A DNA stretch of 20,043 nt from an uncultured Selenomonadales bacterium (GCA_937915725.1 CALGGV010000138.1:1-20043), one strand, 5' to 3'; numbered from the stretch's first letter, positions 8,771 through 15,430 are shown. Numbers and translations are program-made. Notes: generated by a model not told the origin, from the sequence alone.

Positions 8771-8869
8771 TTACCGTTGCTTTTTGAAAAGCCTTTTAAG
8801 TTTGTCGTAGACGTAATTGGCAACAACGCCGGACGCTACACCGATTAAGAAAGTGATTATTGTACCCAA
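8771..8869 (-). CDS. 32-residue single-span membrane peptide, type I toxin-like
   Basis: TTG start at 8869, stop TAA at 8771. The product begins MGTIITFLIGVASGVVANYV and continues into a Lys/Arg-rich tail ending KKQR: one hydrophobic helix (about 3-21) with small-residue spacing, then a basic end. This is the layout of bacterial type I toxins of the TxpA/BsrG/Fst kind; I cannot assign it to a named family. An in-frame stop lies directly upstream of the TTG, so no longer product is possible, and GGGATGGGG provides a plausible ribosome site about 8 nt away. It has its own consensus-like promoter (8953-8924), a 5' leader of about 48 nt and a terminator, giving an mRNA of about 240 nt. It could instead be a harmless small membrane protein. 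Confidence 0.6.
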   Translation of the reverse strand: MGTIITFLIGVASGVVANYVYDKLKRLFKKQR

Positions 8870-8923
8870 TTATAACACCCCATCCCTTCCGCATTTTCCG
8901 GAATTGAGGAGCAACGGCAACCA

Positions 8924-8953
8924 ATTATAGCGCAGAAATATAAACTTTGACAA
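8924..8953 (-). promoter_or_regulatory. Promoter of the toxin-like peptide mRNA
   Basis: Minus strand: -35 TTGTCA (8953-8948), 18-nt spacer, perfect -10 TATAAT (8929-8924). Start is expected at about 8919-8915. The -35 overlaps that of the divergent permease promoter. Confidence 0.75.
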
Positions 8954-8975
8954 TAAATTTTGTACGCGGTAGAAT
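8947..8975 (+). promoter_or_regulatory. Promoter of the purine permease gene
   Basis: Perfect -35 TTGACA (8947-8952), 17-nt spacer, -10 TAGAAT (8970-8975). The start near 8982 gives a leader of about 33 nt with no room for a purine riboswitch. It is back-to-back with the 8953-8924 promoter, sharing five bases of -35. Confidence 0.75.
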
Positions 8976-9014
8976 ACGAATGTTTTAAAAAAATTTTAGA
9001 TGGGAGCTTAAAAA

Positions 9015-10307
9015 TTGGAAACTTTGAAAAAATATTTTTTGTTTGAAGAGCGCAAAACTAACCTGCGTACAGAAATTTTGGCGGGCATAACCACCTTTTT
9101 ATCAATGGTTTATATCGTCATTGTCAATCCTTCAGTTTTTGACGCGGGCGGCGTAAATTTTGGCGGCGTTTATATCGCTACGATTGTTGCGGCAGTTACA
9201 GGAACTTTGATAATGGCTGTCGCTGCAAACTATCCAATAGCGATAGCCCCGGGGCTCGGAATTAACGCCTACGTTGTATATACCGTAATAATTGGAATGG
9301 GCGTATCGTGGCAACAAGCATTCGGCGCGGCGGCTATTGCATCGGGAATTTTTATAATTTTATCGCTAACTTCTTTTCGTGAAATGTTTATAAATTCAAT
9401 TCCTGAATCGCAGAAAAAAGCAATAGCGGCAGGAATTGGATTATTTATCGCCTTGATAGGATTTCGCAACGGTCATATTGTAATGCCTTCAGAGGCAACA
9501 ATGGTAAGTTTCGGCAGTTTTTCAGATCAAGTTTTTATTTTGACGGTTGCCGGGCTTGTAATAACAATGTTGCTTATGGTTTTAAGAATAAGCGGCGCGG
9601 TATTTTTGGGAATGATTTTAACGGCGGTAGTTGCAAAAATTTTGGGCTGGTGGGATTTACCGGACGAAATTTTTTCAATGCCGAGCGGCTTTAATGAAAC
9701 ATTTATGCAAGTGGAAATTGGCGACGTTATGACGCTTGCGCCGATAATTTTTACTTTGTTGTTGGTAACTTTGTTTGATACAACAGGTACAATGTTGGGA
9801 ATTGGGCGTCAAGCCGGCTTGATTAAAGAAGGCGAATTTCCAAATTTAAAAAGCGCGTTGTTGGCTGATTCTGTAGCAAGTTTTGTGGGCGCGTTTTTCG
9901 GTACGAGTCCAACTTCAGCTTATGTTGAAAGTGGTACAGGCGTATCGGCGGGCGGGCGCACGGGCTTTACTTCGGTTGTTACGGCGGCTTTATTTATTGC
10001 AATGCTTTTCTTTCAACCTTTGGCGGCGGCTATTTCTTCCTTGCCTTCAGTTACGGCTCCCGCGCTGATTTTAACCGGTTGCTTTATGTGCGCAAATGTT
10101 GCCACGATTGATTGGAATGACTACAGCGAGGCGTTCCCTGCATTCTTGACGCTGGTTTTAATTCCCTTCACTTATTCAATCACGACCGGTATTGGTATTG
10201 GAATTTTATCTTACGTCATTTTGAAACTTTGTACCGGTAAATTTGCTGAAGTTCACCCGCTGTTAATTTTAATGGCGATTTTATTTGCCGGACAGCTTGC
10301 AATGTGA
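9015..10307 (+). CDS. NCS2 family permease, guanine/hypoxanthine (AzgA/PbuG-type)
   Basis: Predicted proton-coupled nucleobase importer of the inner membrane, feeding purine salvage. It has 430 residues, about 12-14 hydrophobic segments, and family signatures: TEILAGITTFLSMVYIV near the N terminus, APGLGINAY (79-87), FDTTGT (254-259) and GTSPTSAYVES (296-306), the last typical of the AzgA branch rather than the uracil/xanthine branches. The start is TTG 9015 with GGGAG 8 nt upstream. It is transcribed alone from the promoter at 8947-8975 and ends at the terminator at 10391. Substrate preference (guanine, hypoxanthine or adenine) cannot be set from sequence alone. Confidence 0.9.
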   Translation: METLKKYFLFEERKTNLRTEILAGITTFLSMVYIVIVNPSVFDAGGVNFGGVYIATIVAAVTGTLIMAVAANYPIAIAPGLGINAYVVYTVIIGMGVSWQQAFGAAAIASGIFIILSLTSFREMFINSIPESQKKAIAAGIGLFIALIGFRNGHIVMPSEATMVSFGSFSDQVFILTVAGLVITMLLMVLRISGAVFLGMILTAVVAKILGWWDLPDEIFSMPSGFNETFMQVEIGDVMTLAPIIFTLLLVTLFDTTGTMLGIGRQAGLIKEGEFPNLKSALLADSVASFVGAFFGTSPTSAYVESGTGVSAGGRTGFTSVVTAALFIAMLFFQPLAAAISSLPSVTAPALILTGCFMCANVATIDWNDYSEAFPAFLTLVLIPFTYSITTGIGIGILSYVILKLCTGKFAEVHPLLILMAILFAGQLAM

Positions 10308-10325
10308 AATTTTTTCTGCTATAAT
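10297..10325 (+). promoter_or_regulatory. Promoter inside the permease 3' end
   Basis: TTGCAA (10297-10302), 17-nt spacer, extended -10 TGC-TATAAT (-10 hexamer 10320-10325). Predicted start is near 10332, upstream only of two hairpins and a terminator. Confidence 0.55.
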
Positions 10326-10331
10326 TTGCAA

Positions 10332-10414
10332 AGAAAAAAAGTTTACCCGTTCCAACCGGATAAACTTTAGAATAAAATTGGAATTTTTTCAAGCCTTCAT
10401 TCGAGGGCTTTTTT
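10332..10414 (+). ncRNA. Candidate small RNA of about 83 nt
   Basis: Bounded by the extended -10 promoter at 10297-10325 and the intrinsic terminator at 10391-10414. It would fold into hairpin 10338-10368 (AAAGTTTA/TAAACTTT with an inner CCG/CGG) and the terminator hairpin. No open reading frame of note. It is also complementary to the 3' end of the BRO-HNH transcript. The first hairpin has a competing explanation as the leftward terminator. Confidence 0.4.
10333..10368 (-). terminator. Terminator of the BRO-HNH gene
   Basis: Read leftward, the stem AAAGTTTA...TAAACTTT (10368-10338) with an inner CCGG/CCCG region is followed by seven T residues (10340-10334). It lies 50 nt past the stop codon of the BRO-HNH gene. 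Confidence 0.7.
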
Positions 10415-10415
10415 C
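10391..10415 (+). terminator. Terminator of the permease gene and candidate sRNA
   Basis: AAGCCTTC pairs with GAGGGCTT (one wobble) around loop ATTC, followed by TTTTTT (10409-10414). Confidence 0.85.
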
Positions 10416-10417
10416 AG

Positions 10418-11500
10418 TTATTGAACGTGTTTCCACGATCTAAAAGTAACAATTTTTGTAATGGTAACGTCAGAAACTTTGAATCTTTCAGCAAGTGCAA
10501 TGTTACCAAATACAGGGTCGTTCGCCTTGTAATGTTCACGAATCCAGCGTACGTCTTCTTCAGTCAATTTTGCGGAAGGATTTTTTTCGCCCTTCAAATA
10601 AAGTCCGGATTTATGCGCGTATTCTCTATTTTGTTCACCGGTTACCCATTCAAGATTCCAAACGGCGTTATTTGCCTTGTTGTCGTCTTTGTGATGAACT
10701 TCAGGCAGATTTAAAGGATTTGGAATGAAAGTTTCAGCGATTAAGCGACTAAGGCGAAAAGTTTTGCGCGTGCCGTCGCCTTTATACAAACAAATTCCAA
10801 GATAACCTCTATGACTTACAGAAGGTATAAGGAGTCTGCATTTGCCTCTGAAAAAACTTCTGGCGCGTCCGTAAGTACTGCCTTGATAAAGTCCTTCATA
10901 ACCTTTAAACCATTTCCAAATTTCATTAGGCAAATCTTCAATAATCGGAAAATTTTTATTTGGGTCTTTCTTATATTCTTTCAAAATTTTTTCCATCATA
11001 GCTTTAATCTGCAAAGAAAGCATTGGCGTTTGAGCAGTAAGGCAAGCCAATTCTGCGCTGTCGCTTGTTAATTCGTGCGCCATGTTGCTAAGGATATTTT
11101 CAAGATTCGGCGCAACATAATAACCATATTTGCGAATTGACGGCAAAACTTCAGAAGTTACCCAACGTTTAAATTCCTTTGCCTTCGGCAAATTTGAGCT
11201 AAAAATCAGTGAATACAGACCGCTCTCGTTAATAAACGTTAAGCCACGCGGAGAGTCAAATTCCATTTCCAAAAGTCGCGTTTCGCGACCTTTTGATTCT
11301 GACGCCATTTTCTCAAGGTCTTTTTGATTTAAAATCATTTTATCCTCTTCATCAACGTGTTTTATCAGTGCATCACGAGTATTTGAATATCCTAATGAAC
11401 CCGCAGCATCTTTACCGACAAACCAAGTTTCACCGTTCATTAAAAGTGCACGGAGAAAACCAAATTCTTCATTCTCAAAGACTTGAAGTTGATTTTCCAT
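10418..11500 (-). CDS. BRO-N domain fused to a NUMOD4/HNH endonuclease
   Basis: A 360-residue fusion of mobile-element type. Residues about 2-125 are a BRO-N/antirepressor domain (FVGKDAAGSLGYSN, then RGLTFINESGLYSLIFSS and RWVTSEVLPSIRKYG). A helical linker follows, then NUMOD4 (about 193-240, EIWKWFKGYEGLYQGSTYGR), an HNH_3 motif (H269/H270 in EVHHKDDNKANN, then NLEWVT) and a C-terminal DNA-reading helix-turn-helix (LTEEDVRWIREHY...). BRO-N domains bind DNA and are typical of phage antirepressors; NUMOD4-HNH proteins are homing-type nucleases. I chose ATG 11500 because GGAGG (11513-11509) is ideally placed; an in-frame ATG at 11530 lies upstream of that site. A paralogous nuclease lies at 14783-15403. 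No phage structural or integrase gene is visible, so this may be a lone prophage or homing remnant. Confidence 0.88.
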   Translation of the reverse strand: MENQLQVFENEEFGFLRALLMNGETWFVGKDAAGSLGYSNTRDALIKHVDEEDKMILNQKDLEKMASESKGRETRLLEMEFDSPRGLTFINESGLYSLIFSSNLPKAKEFKRWVTSEVLPSIRKYGYYVAPNLENILSNMAHELTSDSAELACLTAQTPMLSLQIKAMMEKILKEYKKDPNKNFPIIEDLPNEIWKWFKGYEGLYQGSTYGRARSFFRGKCRLLIPSVSHRGYLGICLYKGDGTRKTFRLSRLIAETFIPNPLNLPEVHHKDDNKANNAVWNLEWVTGEQNREYAHKSGLYLKGEKNPSAKLTEEDVRWIREHYKANDPVFGNIALAERFKVSDVTITKIVTFRSWKHVQ

Positions 11501-11523
11501 AAAAATTGCCTCCTTAAAATTCA

Positions 11524-11552
11524 TTGACAAAAAATCTTTTACGGGGTATAAT
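11524..11552 (+). promoter_or_regulatory. Consensus rightward promoter antisense to the BRO-HNH leader
   Basis: Perfect TTGACA (11524-11529), exactly 17 nt, perfect TATAAT (11547-11552). Start is expected near 11559. No rightward gene follows before 11896, so the product is probably a short RNA opposing the BRO-HNH leader. Confidence 0.65.
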
Positions 11553-11558
11553 TTTTCT

Positions 11559-11655
11559 ATAATTTAATAAAAATTGAAAATTTGCCCCCGCTGGTGGTTA
11601 TGAATTTAGTGTTTAAAATTTAAATTTTAGATATTATAACACAGCGGGTTTTATA
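11559..11655 (+). ncRNA. Candidate antisense RNA of about 95 nt over the BRO-HNH leader
   Basis: Starts from the consensus promoter at 11524-11552. It contains a long hairpin with CCCGCTG (11586-11592) pairing with CAGCGGG (11642-11648), extended by TTAT/ATAA with two bulged G residues, followed by TTTTATAAT. Its first 65-70 nt overlap the predicted 5' end of the leftward BRO-HNH mRNA. Function unknown; the T run is short, so the end is uncertain. Confidence 0.4.
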
Positions 11656-11661
11656 ATGCAA
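11633..11661 (-). promoter_or_regulatory. Leftward promoter of the BRO-HNH gene
   Basis: Minus strand: TTGCAT (11661-11656), 17-nt spacer, extended -10 TGT-TATAAT (hexamer 11638-11633). Start near 11626 gives a leader of about 126 nt, opposed by the consensus promoter at 11524-11552. The promoter lies within the right arm of the 11586-11648 hairpin. Confidence 0.55.
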
Positions 11662-11797
11662 GAAAAACTTAGCCGTAACGGCGATTTTTTATTTTTGGGG
11701 AGAAAATTTAATTGAAATTATTGTCTAAAAATCCTACTACTTGAAATAATATATTTCCAAAAAATTTACTCCACGAGGCAAAATTTTTTACACTAAA

Positions 11798-11840
11798 AAA
11801 CGCCCAAATTTCAATTTTAAGGGCGGTTTATTTTTTTATA
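11798..11840. terminator. Bidirectional terminator after ksgA
   Basis: AAACGCCC (11798-11805) pairs with GGGCGGTTT (11821-11829) with one bulge. It has T runs downstream on the + strand and TTTTTT on the - strand (11800-11795). It lies about 65 nt beyond the ksgA stop and closes the leftward operon. The rest of 11662-11895 holds a weak GCCG/CGGC hairpin (11672-11682) and no gene. Confidence 0.75.
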
Positions 11841-11895
11841 TATAAAAAGTACCAAAAAAACTTTGAAGGGCTATTCTTGTGGCTAATATGGGCGT

Positions 11896-12741
11896 TTAAA
11901 TCGATTTTAAAAGTGCGTTAGATAAATTTGCAAAGTCAGCAATAGATAAATTTTCAGCGCGCAGGTTGCCGGAAATTTTGGCAACTTCCAACGCCGCCAA
12001 AATATTTTCTCTCAAAAAGCCCGCGCCTACCAAAGAATTTAGCAAAGTTTTTCTGCGTTGCCCAAATGACGCCCGCACAACTTTTATAAAAAATTCTTCG
12101 TCAAAAACTTTAACGGGCGATTCTCTAACGTCACAAACTACAACCGAACTTGTAACTTCAGGGCGCGGCAAAAAACTTTCCGGCGAAACTTCAAACGCAA
12201 CTTTGACATCTGCGCGAAATTGTACAGCTACTGTCATTGCGCCGTAAATTTTGGAATTGGGCGCGGCTGTCATTCGCTCGGCAACTTCTTTCTGTACCAT
12301 TGTTACAATTTTTGTTACAGGCAATTTTTTTTCTAAAAGCGTCAACAAAATTTGCGTCGTGATATAGTAAGGCAAATTCGCTACAACTTTGAAATTCGGC
12401 GGCATTATTTTTTCAACGTCAACTTTCAAAATATCGCCCTGAATTAATTTAAAATTTTCATAACCCGCCAAAGTTTTTTCAAGCACGGCGGGTAATTTTT
12501 TATCTAGTTCAACCGCCGTAACTTTTGCGCCCGCCTCCAATAATCCCTGCGTCAATGTTCCAATTCCGGGTCCAATTTCTAAAACTTCATCGCCCGCCGA
12601 AATTTCCGCCGCCTCAACTATTTTTTCTACTACGTTTGAATCTATCAAAAAATTTTGTCCTAGCCTTTTTGACGCCCGCAAATTGAACGCCTTTAAAATG
12701 TATCGAGTTGCCGCAATGTCAGCTATTTTTGGGTGTAACAT
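11896..12741 (-). CDS. rsmA (ksgA): 16S rRNA (adenine1518/1519-N6)-dimethyltransferase
   Basis: SAM-dependent enzyme that dimethylates two adjacent adenines in helix 45 of 16S rRNA late in 30S maturation. The 281 residues have RLGQNFLID (27-34), the SAM-binding loop EIGPGIGTLTQ (55-65), acidic motif VELD (77-80) and catalytic NLPY (122-125), all as in the family. The C-terminal helical domain follows (FLPRPEVTSSVV, FGQRRKTLLNSL). ATG 12741 with GGAGG 9 nt upstream. It overlaps the end of rnmV by 23 nt, so translational coupling is likely. Loss of this enzyme is known to give kasugamycin resistance. Confidence 0.97.
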   Translation of the reverse strand: MLHPKIADIAATRYILKAFNLRASKRLGQNFLIDSNVVEKIVEAAEISAGDEVLEIGPGIGTLTQGLLEAGAKVTAVELDKKLPAVLEKTLAGYENFKLIQGDILKVDVEKIMPPNFKVVANLPYYITTQILLTLLEKKLPVTKIVTMVQKEVAERMTAAPNSKIYGAMTVAVQFRADVKVAFEVSPESFLPRPEVTSSVVVCDVRESPVKVFDEEFFIKVVRASFGQRRKTLLNSLVGAGFLRENILAALEVAKISGNLRAENLSIADFANLSNALLKSI

Positions 12742-13264
12742 TTTCCAACGCCTCCATAAATTCTGCGCGAGTCACGCCGTATGAATTTAGCCGATTTACA
12801 AAAGTTTTAACATTTCCGTAACCAATACCTAACGCCGCGCCAATTTTATCACGAAGTTTTGAACTTTCCGCGCCGCCGCTTAAACCGTACTGCAACATTT
12901 CAGCCGCCGTAAATTCTGCGCGCGGATTTAAATTCAAAGTATGAACTTTCGCAAGCGCATTTCTGATTGATTCAGGGCTTGCTTGCTCCACTCCAATATC
13001 ATTGTTCGCCGTTGCCTCGTCTCTGGAAATGTAGGCGTGTTTTGCGGCAGGAAATTTTTGAGTTAGAAACTTGCGAATATTTTCGCCCGCGCTGTCGGGG
13101 TCTGTCAAAATAATTATCCCGCGCTTTTTGTACGCCGCCGCAATGTTAGACAAAGTTTTTTTGTTAAAATGAAAACCGCCGGTAATCAAACAGTCAGCCT
13201 CGACCGCGCGATTAACGGCGACAATATCCATTTTGCCCTCAACAACTATAACTTCTTTCAGCAT
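12719..13264 (-). CDS. rnmV: Ribonuclease M5
   Basis: Toprim-fold endoribonuclease that matures 5S rRNA in low-GC Gram-positives. The 181 residues carry VVEGKMD (Glu9), the paired acidic motif LTDPDSAGE (Asp55, Asp57) and ISRDEATANNDIGVEQA, matching the Toprim metal-binding pattern and the M5 family extension. ATG 13264 directly abuts the TAA of the methyltransferase gene, with GGAGGT 5 nt upstream. The pairing with ksgA is common in Firmicutes, and both act on rRNA. Confidence 0.94.
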   Translation of the reverse strand: MLKEVIVVEGKMDIVAVNRAVEADCLITGGFHFNKKTLSNIAAAYKKRGIIILTDPDSAGENIRKFLTQKFPAAKHAYISRDEATANNDIGVEQASPESIRNALAKVHTLNLNPRAEFTAAEMLQYGLSGGAESSKLRDKIGAALGIGYGNVKTFVNRLNSYGVTRAEFMEALENVTPKNS

Positions 13265-14752
13265 TTAGTACCTCCGAATGTCAAAAGGAATTTGCTTGTA
13301 CGTGATTTTATATTTCATCAATTCGTTATCGCTAAGGTTGCAACTTTCGGCGTAAATTACATAATTTCCGGCGCGGGTTTTAATTTCTGCTAAAGTTGTC
13401 CAACTCAAAGTTTCAAAAAAATAATAAGCCGTGTCATTGTCTACGCCCAATAAATTTTTTTCTGCACTCGGTACATAATTTTTGCCAGTTTCACTGAAAT
13501 AAATATATTCAAAAATTTTTTCAAGCGGTACAGCGTCATTTATAAATTCATCTTCGTCAAAAAGTTTTTCGCCAATTTCGTAAAAATTAAATTCGCCGCC
13601 GACACGTTTAACCCGTTCAGCTGTAATATTTTCTGCGTAGTCATTCAGTTCAATCAAAATAAATTTTCTGTTGCCGCCGTCTTGTTGATTAAGATTGATA
13701 ACCGCGTGCGCTGTTGTCCCGCTCCCTGCAAAACTGTCTAACACGATTGAATTTTTGTCTGTTGAAAGTTTTAAAATTTTTTCAATTAACGCGGTAGGCT
13801 TAGGCGTGTCAAATAAAATATCAAGTTCCCGTAATTCGCGTTTGCCTTTTTGATTGTCTTCGACTTCATCGCGGAGCCAAATTGTTTTTGAAACACTGCC
13901 GCCTTGCACTTCTGATAAAAATCTTTTAATACGCGGTACGCCTTTACCATCTGCGCCAAACCAAATTCTGTTATCTGCAAGTAATTCAAAATATTTTTGT
14001 TGAGAAAAACGCCAACTTGTACCGGCAGGCGGGTCGCATTTTCTGCCGATAGGTGTTGTAATTGTAAATAATCCAGACGGCTGAACGTCTTTTCTTAAAC
14101 AATTATCAGACTGCCAAACGCCGCGCGGGTCGTTATCTGGGTTTTTATAGCGGGCGTTCATTTCATCGGTACGCGGCAAAAGATTAGGACGCCAAATTTT
14201 TTTATCTTTAGCGTAAACCAAAATAAAATCGTGGCTGTCAGATAAATATTTAGCGTCATTTTGAGGCGAATATTTTTTTTCCCAAATGACATTGCAAACA
14301 AAATTAGACGCGCCAAAAATTTCATCACAGATAAATTTCAAGGCGGCTTGTTCGTTATCGTCGATAGAAATAAAAATTGCGCCGTCATTAGCCAAAAGTT
14401 TTTGCAAAAGTCTAAGGCGCGGGTACATCATACAGAGCCATTTGTCGTGGCGCGTTAAGTCTTCGCCTTCCTTGCCTACGACTTGCCCTATCCACTTTTG
14501 AAGGCGCGGATCTGAAACATTATCATTGTAAATCCAATTTTCATTTCCCGTGTTATACGGCGGGTCAATGTAAATGCACTTGATTTTATTTTCATAGCGC
14601 GGCAAAAGACTTTTCAGCGCAATTAAATTATCGCCGTGAATAATAGCGTTGCCGGAATTGCCGATAGAAAATTTTTTGTCCAAGAAATGAAAGGGAACTT
14701 TTTGATGATAAGTAACGACTTTATCTTTGCCGAGCCAATTTAAATTTGGCAA
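13265..14752 (-). CDS. Beta-class adenine-specific DNA methyltransferase (type III Mod-like), no nuclease partner
   Basis: Predicted N6-adenine DNA methyltransferase of 495 residues. The catalytic motif IV DPPY (63-66, in IDPPYNTG) precedes the SAM-binding motif I FAGSGTT (341-347), the motif order of the beta class, which includes type III Mod subunits and many orphan enzymes. The stretch between them should hold the target-recognition region. The start is TTG 14752 with GGAGG 7 nt upstream. The gene ends exactly where rnmV begins and lies 30 nt after an HNH gene. No restriction helicase (Res) is in the window, so it is orphan or has an unlinked partner. Target sequence unknown. Confidence 0.9.
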   Translation of the reverse strand: MPNLNWLGKDKVVTYHQKVPFHFLDKKFSIGNSGNAIIHGDNLIALKSLLPRYENKIKCIYIDPPYNTGNENWIYNDNVSDPRLQKWIGQVVGKEGEDLTRHDKWLCMMYPRLRLLQKLLANDGAIFISIDDNEQAALKFICDEIFGASNFVCNVIWEKKYSPQNDAKYLSDSHDFILVYAKDKKIWRPNLLPRTDEMNARYKNPDNDPRGVWQSDNCLRKDVQPSGLFTITTPIGRKCDPPAGTSWRFSQQKYFELLADNRIWFGADGKGVPRIKRFLSEVQGGSVSKTIWLRDEVEDNQKGKRELRELDILFDTPKPTALIEKILKLSTDKNSIVLDSFAGSGTTAHAVINLNQQDGGNRKFILIELNDYAENITAERVKRVGGEFNFYEIGEKLFDEDEFINDAVPLEKIFEYIYFSETGKNYVPSAEKNLLGVDNDTAYYFFETLSWTTLAEIKTRAGNYVIYAESCNLSDNELMKYKITYKQIPFDIRRY

Positions 14753-14782
14753 AAAAATTCCTCCTACAGTTTATTTAATCCA

Positions 14783-15403
14783 TTACTTAACATTTTTATA
14801 ACGTTTTCGCTGAACTACATCTCTAATAATTGAAGGATTAACATTAAATTTTTCAGCCAAAACAATAGAATTAAATTCTTTATCTCTGAATTTATAATGC
14901 TCACGAATATAACGTACATCCTCATCAGTCAATTTTGCATTAGAACGCTTGAAACCAAGTTTTTGTAATCCTGTATTTAAAGCGTGCCGGATATTTTCTG
15001 AACGCGTCATATATTCCAGATTAGATTCATGACAATTAAATTTTATGCCGTCTTTGTGATTCACTTCCGGTTTATTTTCAGGATTTGAAACAAATGATCT
15101 TGCCACCAAAATGTGAACACGAACACTTTTAGATTTTCCCTTTTTACAAAGATTGACTTCCAAATATCCTTCCTTTGAAATTCGCGGCTTAAGAATACGA
15201 GGCTTTTTTCCTTTAAAACTTTTGGTTCTGCCGTAATTTGATTCTTGATAATCGCCTTCATAACCTTCAATATCTTTCCAGATTTCATCAATTAAACTTT
15301 CTACATTAAGCGGATAACATTTCATAAATTCACGATAAGCAGGAAACCATTTTGTTTGAAAAAGAAATGCACGCCGCTTTTTGTCTTTTTCTCTGTCTAT
15401 CAT
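14783..15403 (-). CDS. NUMOD4/HNH homing-type endonuclease
   Basis: A 206-residue predicted DNA nuclease. After about 38 N-terminal residues of unknown role comes NUMOD4 (40-63, EIWKDIEGYEGDYQESNYGR), then HNH_3 (N115/H116 in EVNHKDG, N128 in SNLEYMT), then a C-terminal DNA-reading segment (LTDEDVRYIREHYKFRD...). From IWK to the end it aligns with the C-terminal half of the BRO fusion at 10418-11500, so the two are paralogs. ATG 15403 with AAGGGTG about 8 nt upstream. It lies just upstream of the methyltransferase in the same direction and may be cotranscribed. It could be a homing nuclease that invaded this site; I see no intron or intein boundaries. Confidence 0.87.
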   Translation of the reverse strand: MIDREKDKKRRAFLFQTKWFPAYREFMKCYPLNVESLIDEIWKDIEGYEGDYQESNYGRTKSFKGKKPRILKPRISKEGYLEVNLCKKGKSKSVRVHILVARSFVSNPENKPEVNHKDGIKFNCHESNLEYMTRSENIRHALNTGLQKLGFKRSNAKLTDEDVRYIREHYKFRDKEFNSIVLAEKFNVNPSIIRDVVQRKRYKNVK

Positions 15404-15430
15404 TTTTAATCACCCTTTCAGTTGTTTGCC

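Larger units (their letters stand above)
8638..8800 (+). ncRNA. Candidate antisense (antitoxin) RNA, 3' end uncertain
   Basis: Inferred from the promoter at 8603-8631. The RNA would be complementary to both 3' hairpins and the last codons of the toxin-like ORF, as in 3'-overlapping type I pairs such as txpA/RatA and bsrG/SR4. The only end signal I see is a weak hairpin (GCTTTT/AAAAGC, about 8779-8792) followed by CTTTT, so the end coordinate is a guess. Confidence 0.3.

Noticed and set aside
8976..9014. Purine riboswitch before the permease
   Set aside because: The leader is about 33 nt, too short for the three-way junction aptamer.
11501..11530. Upstream ATG (11530) for the BRO-HNH gene
   Set aside because: The ideal GGAGG site (11509-11513) lies inside this extension and serves ATG 11500; the extra 10 residues are not part of the BRO-N domain.
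11662..11760. Short GCCG/CGGC hairpin with T run as a functional terminator
   Set aside because: A four-base-pair stem (11672-11682) is too weak to call on its own, and the better terminator for this interval is at 11798-11840.
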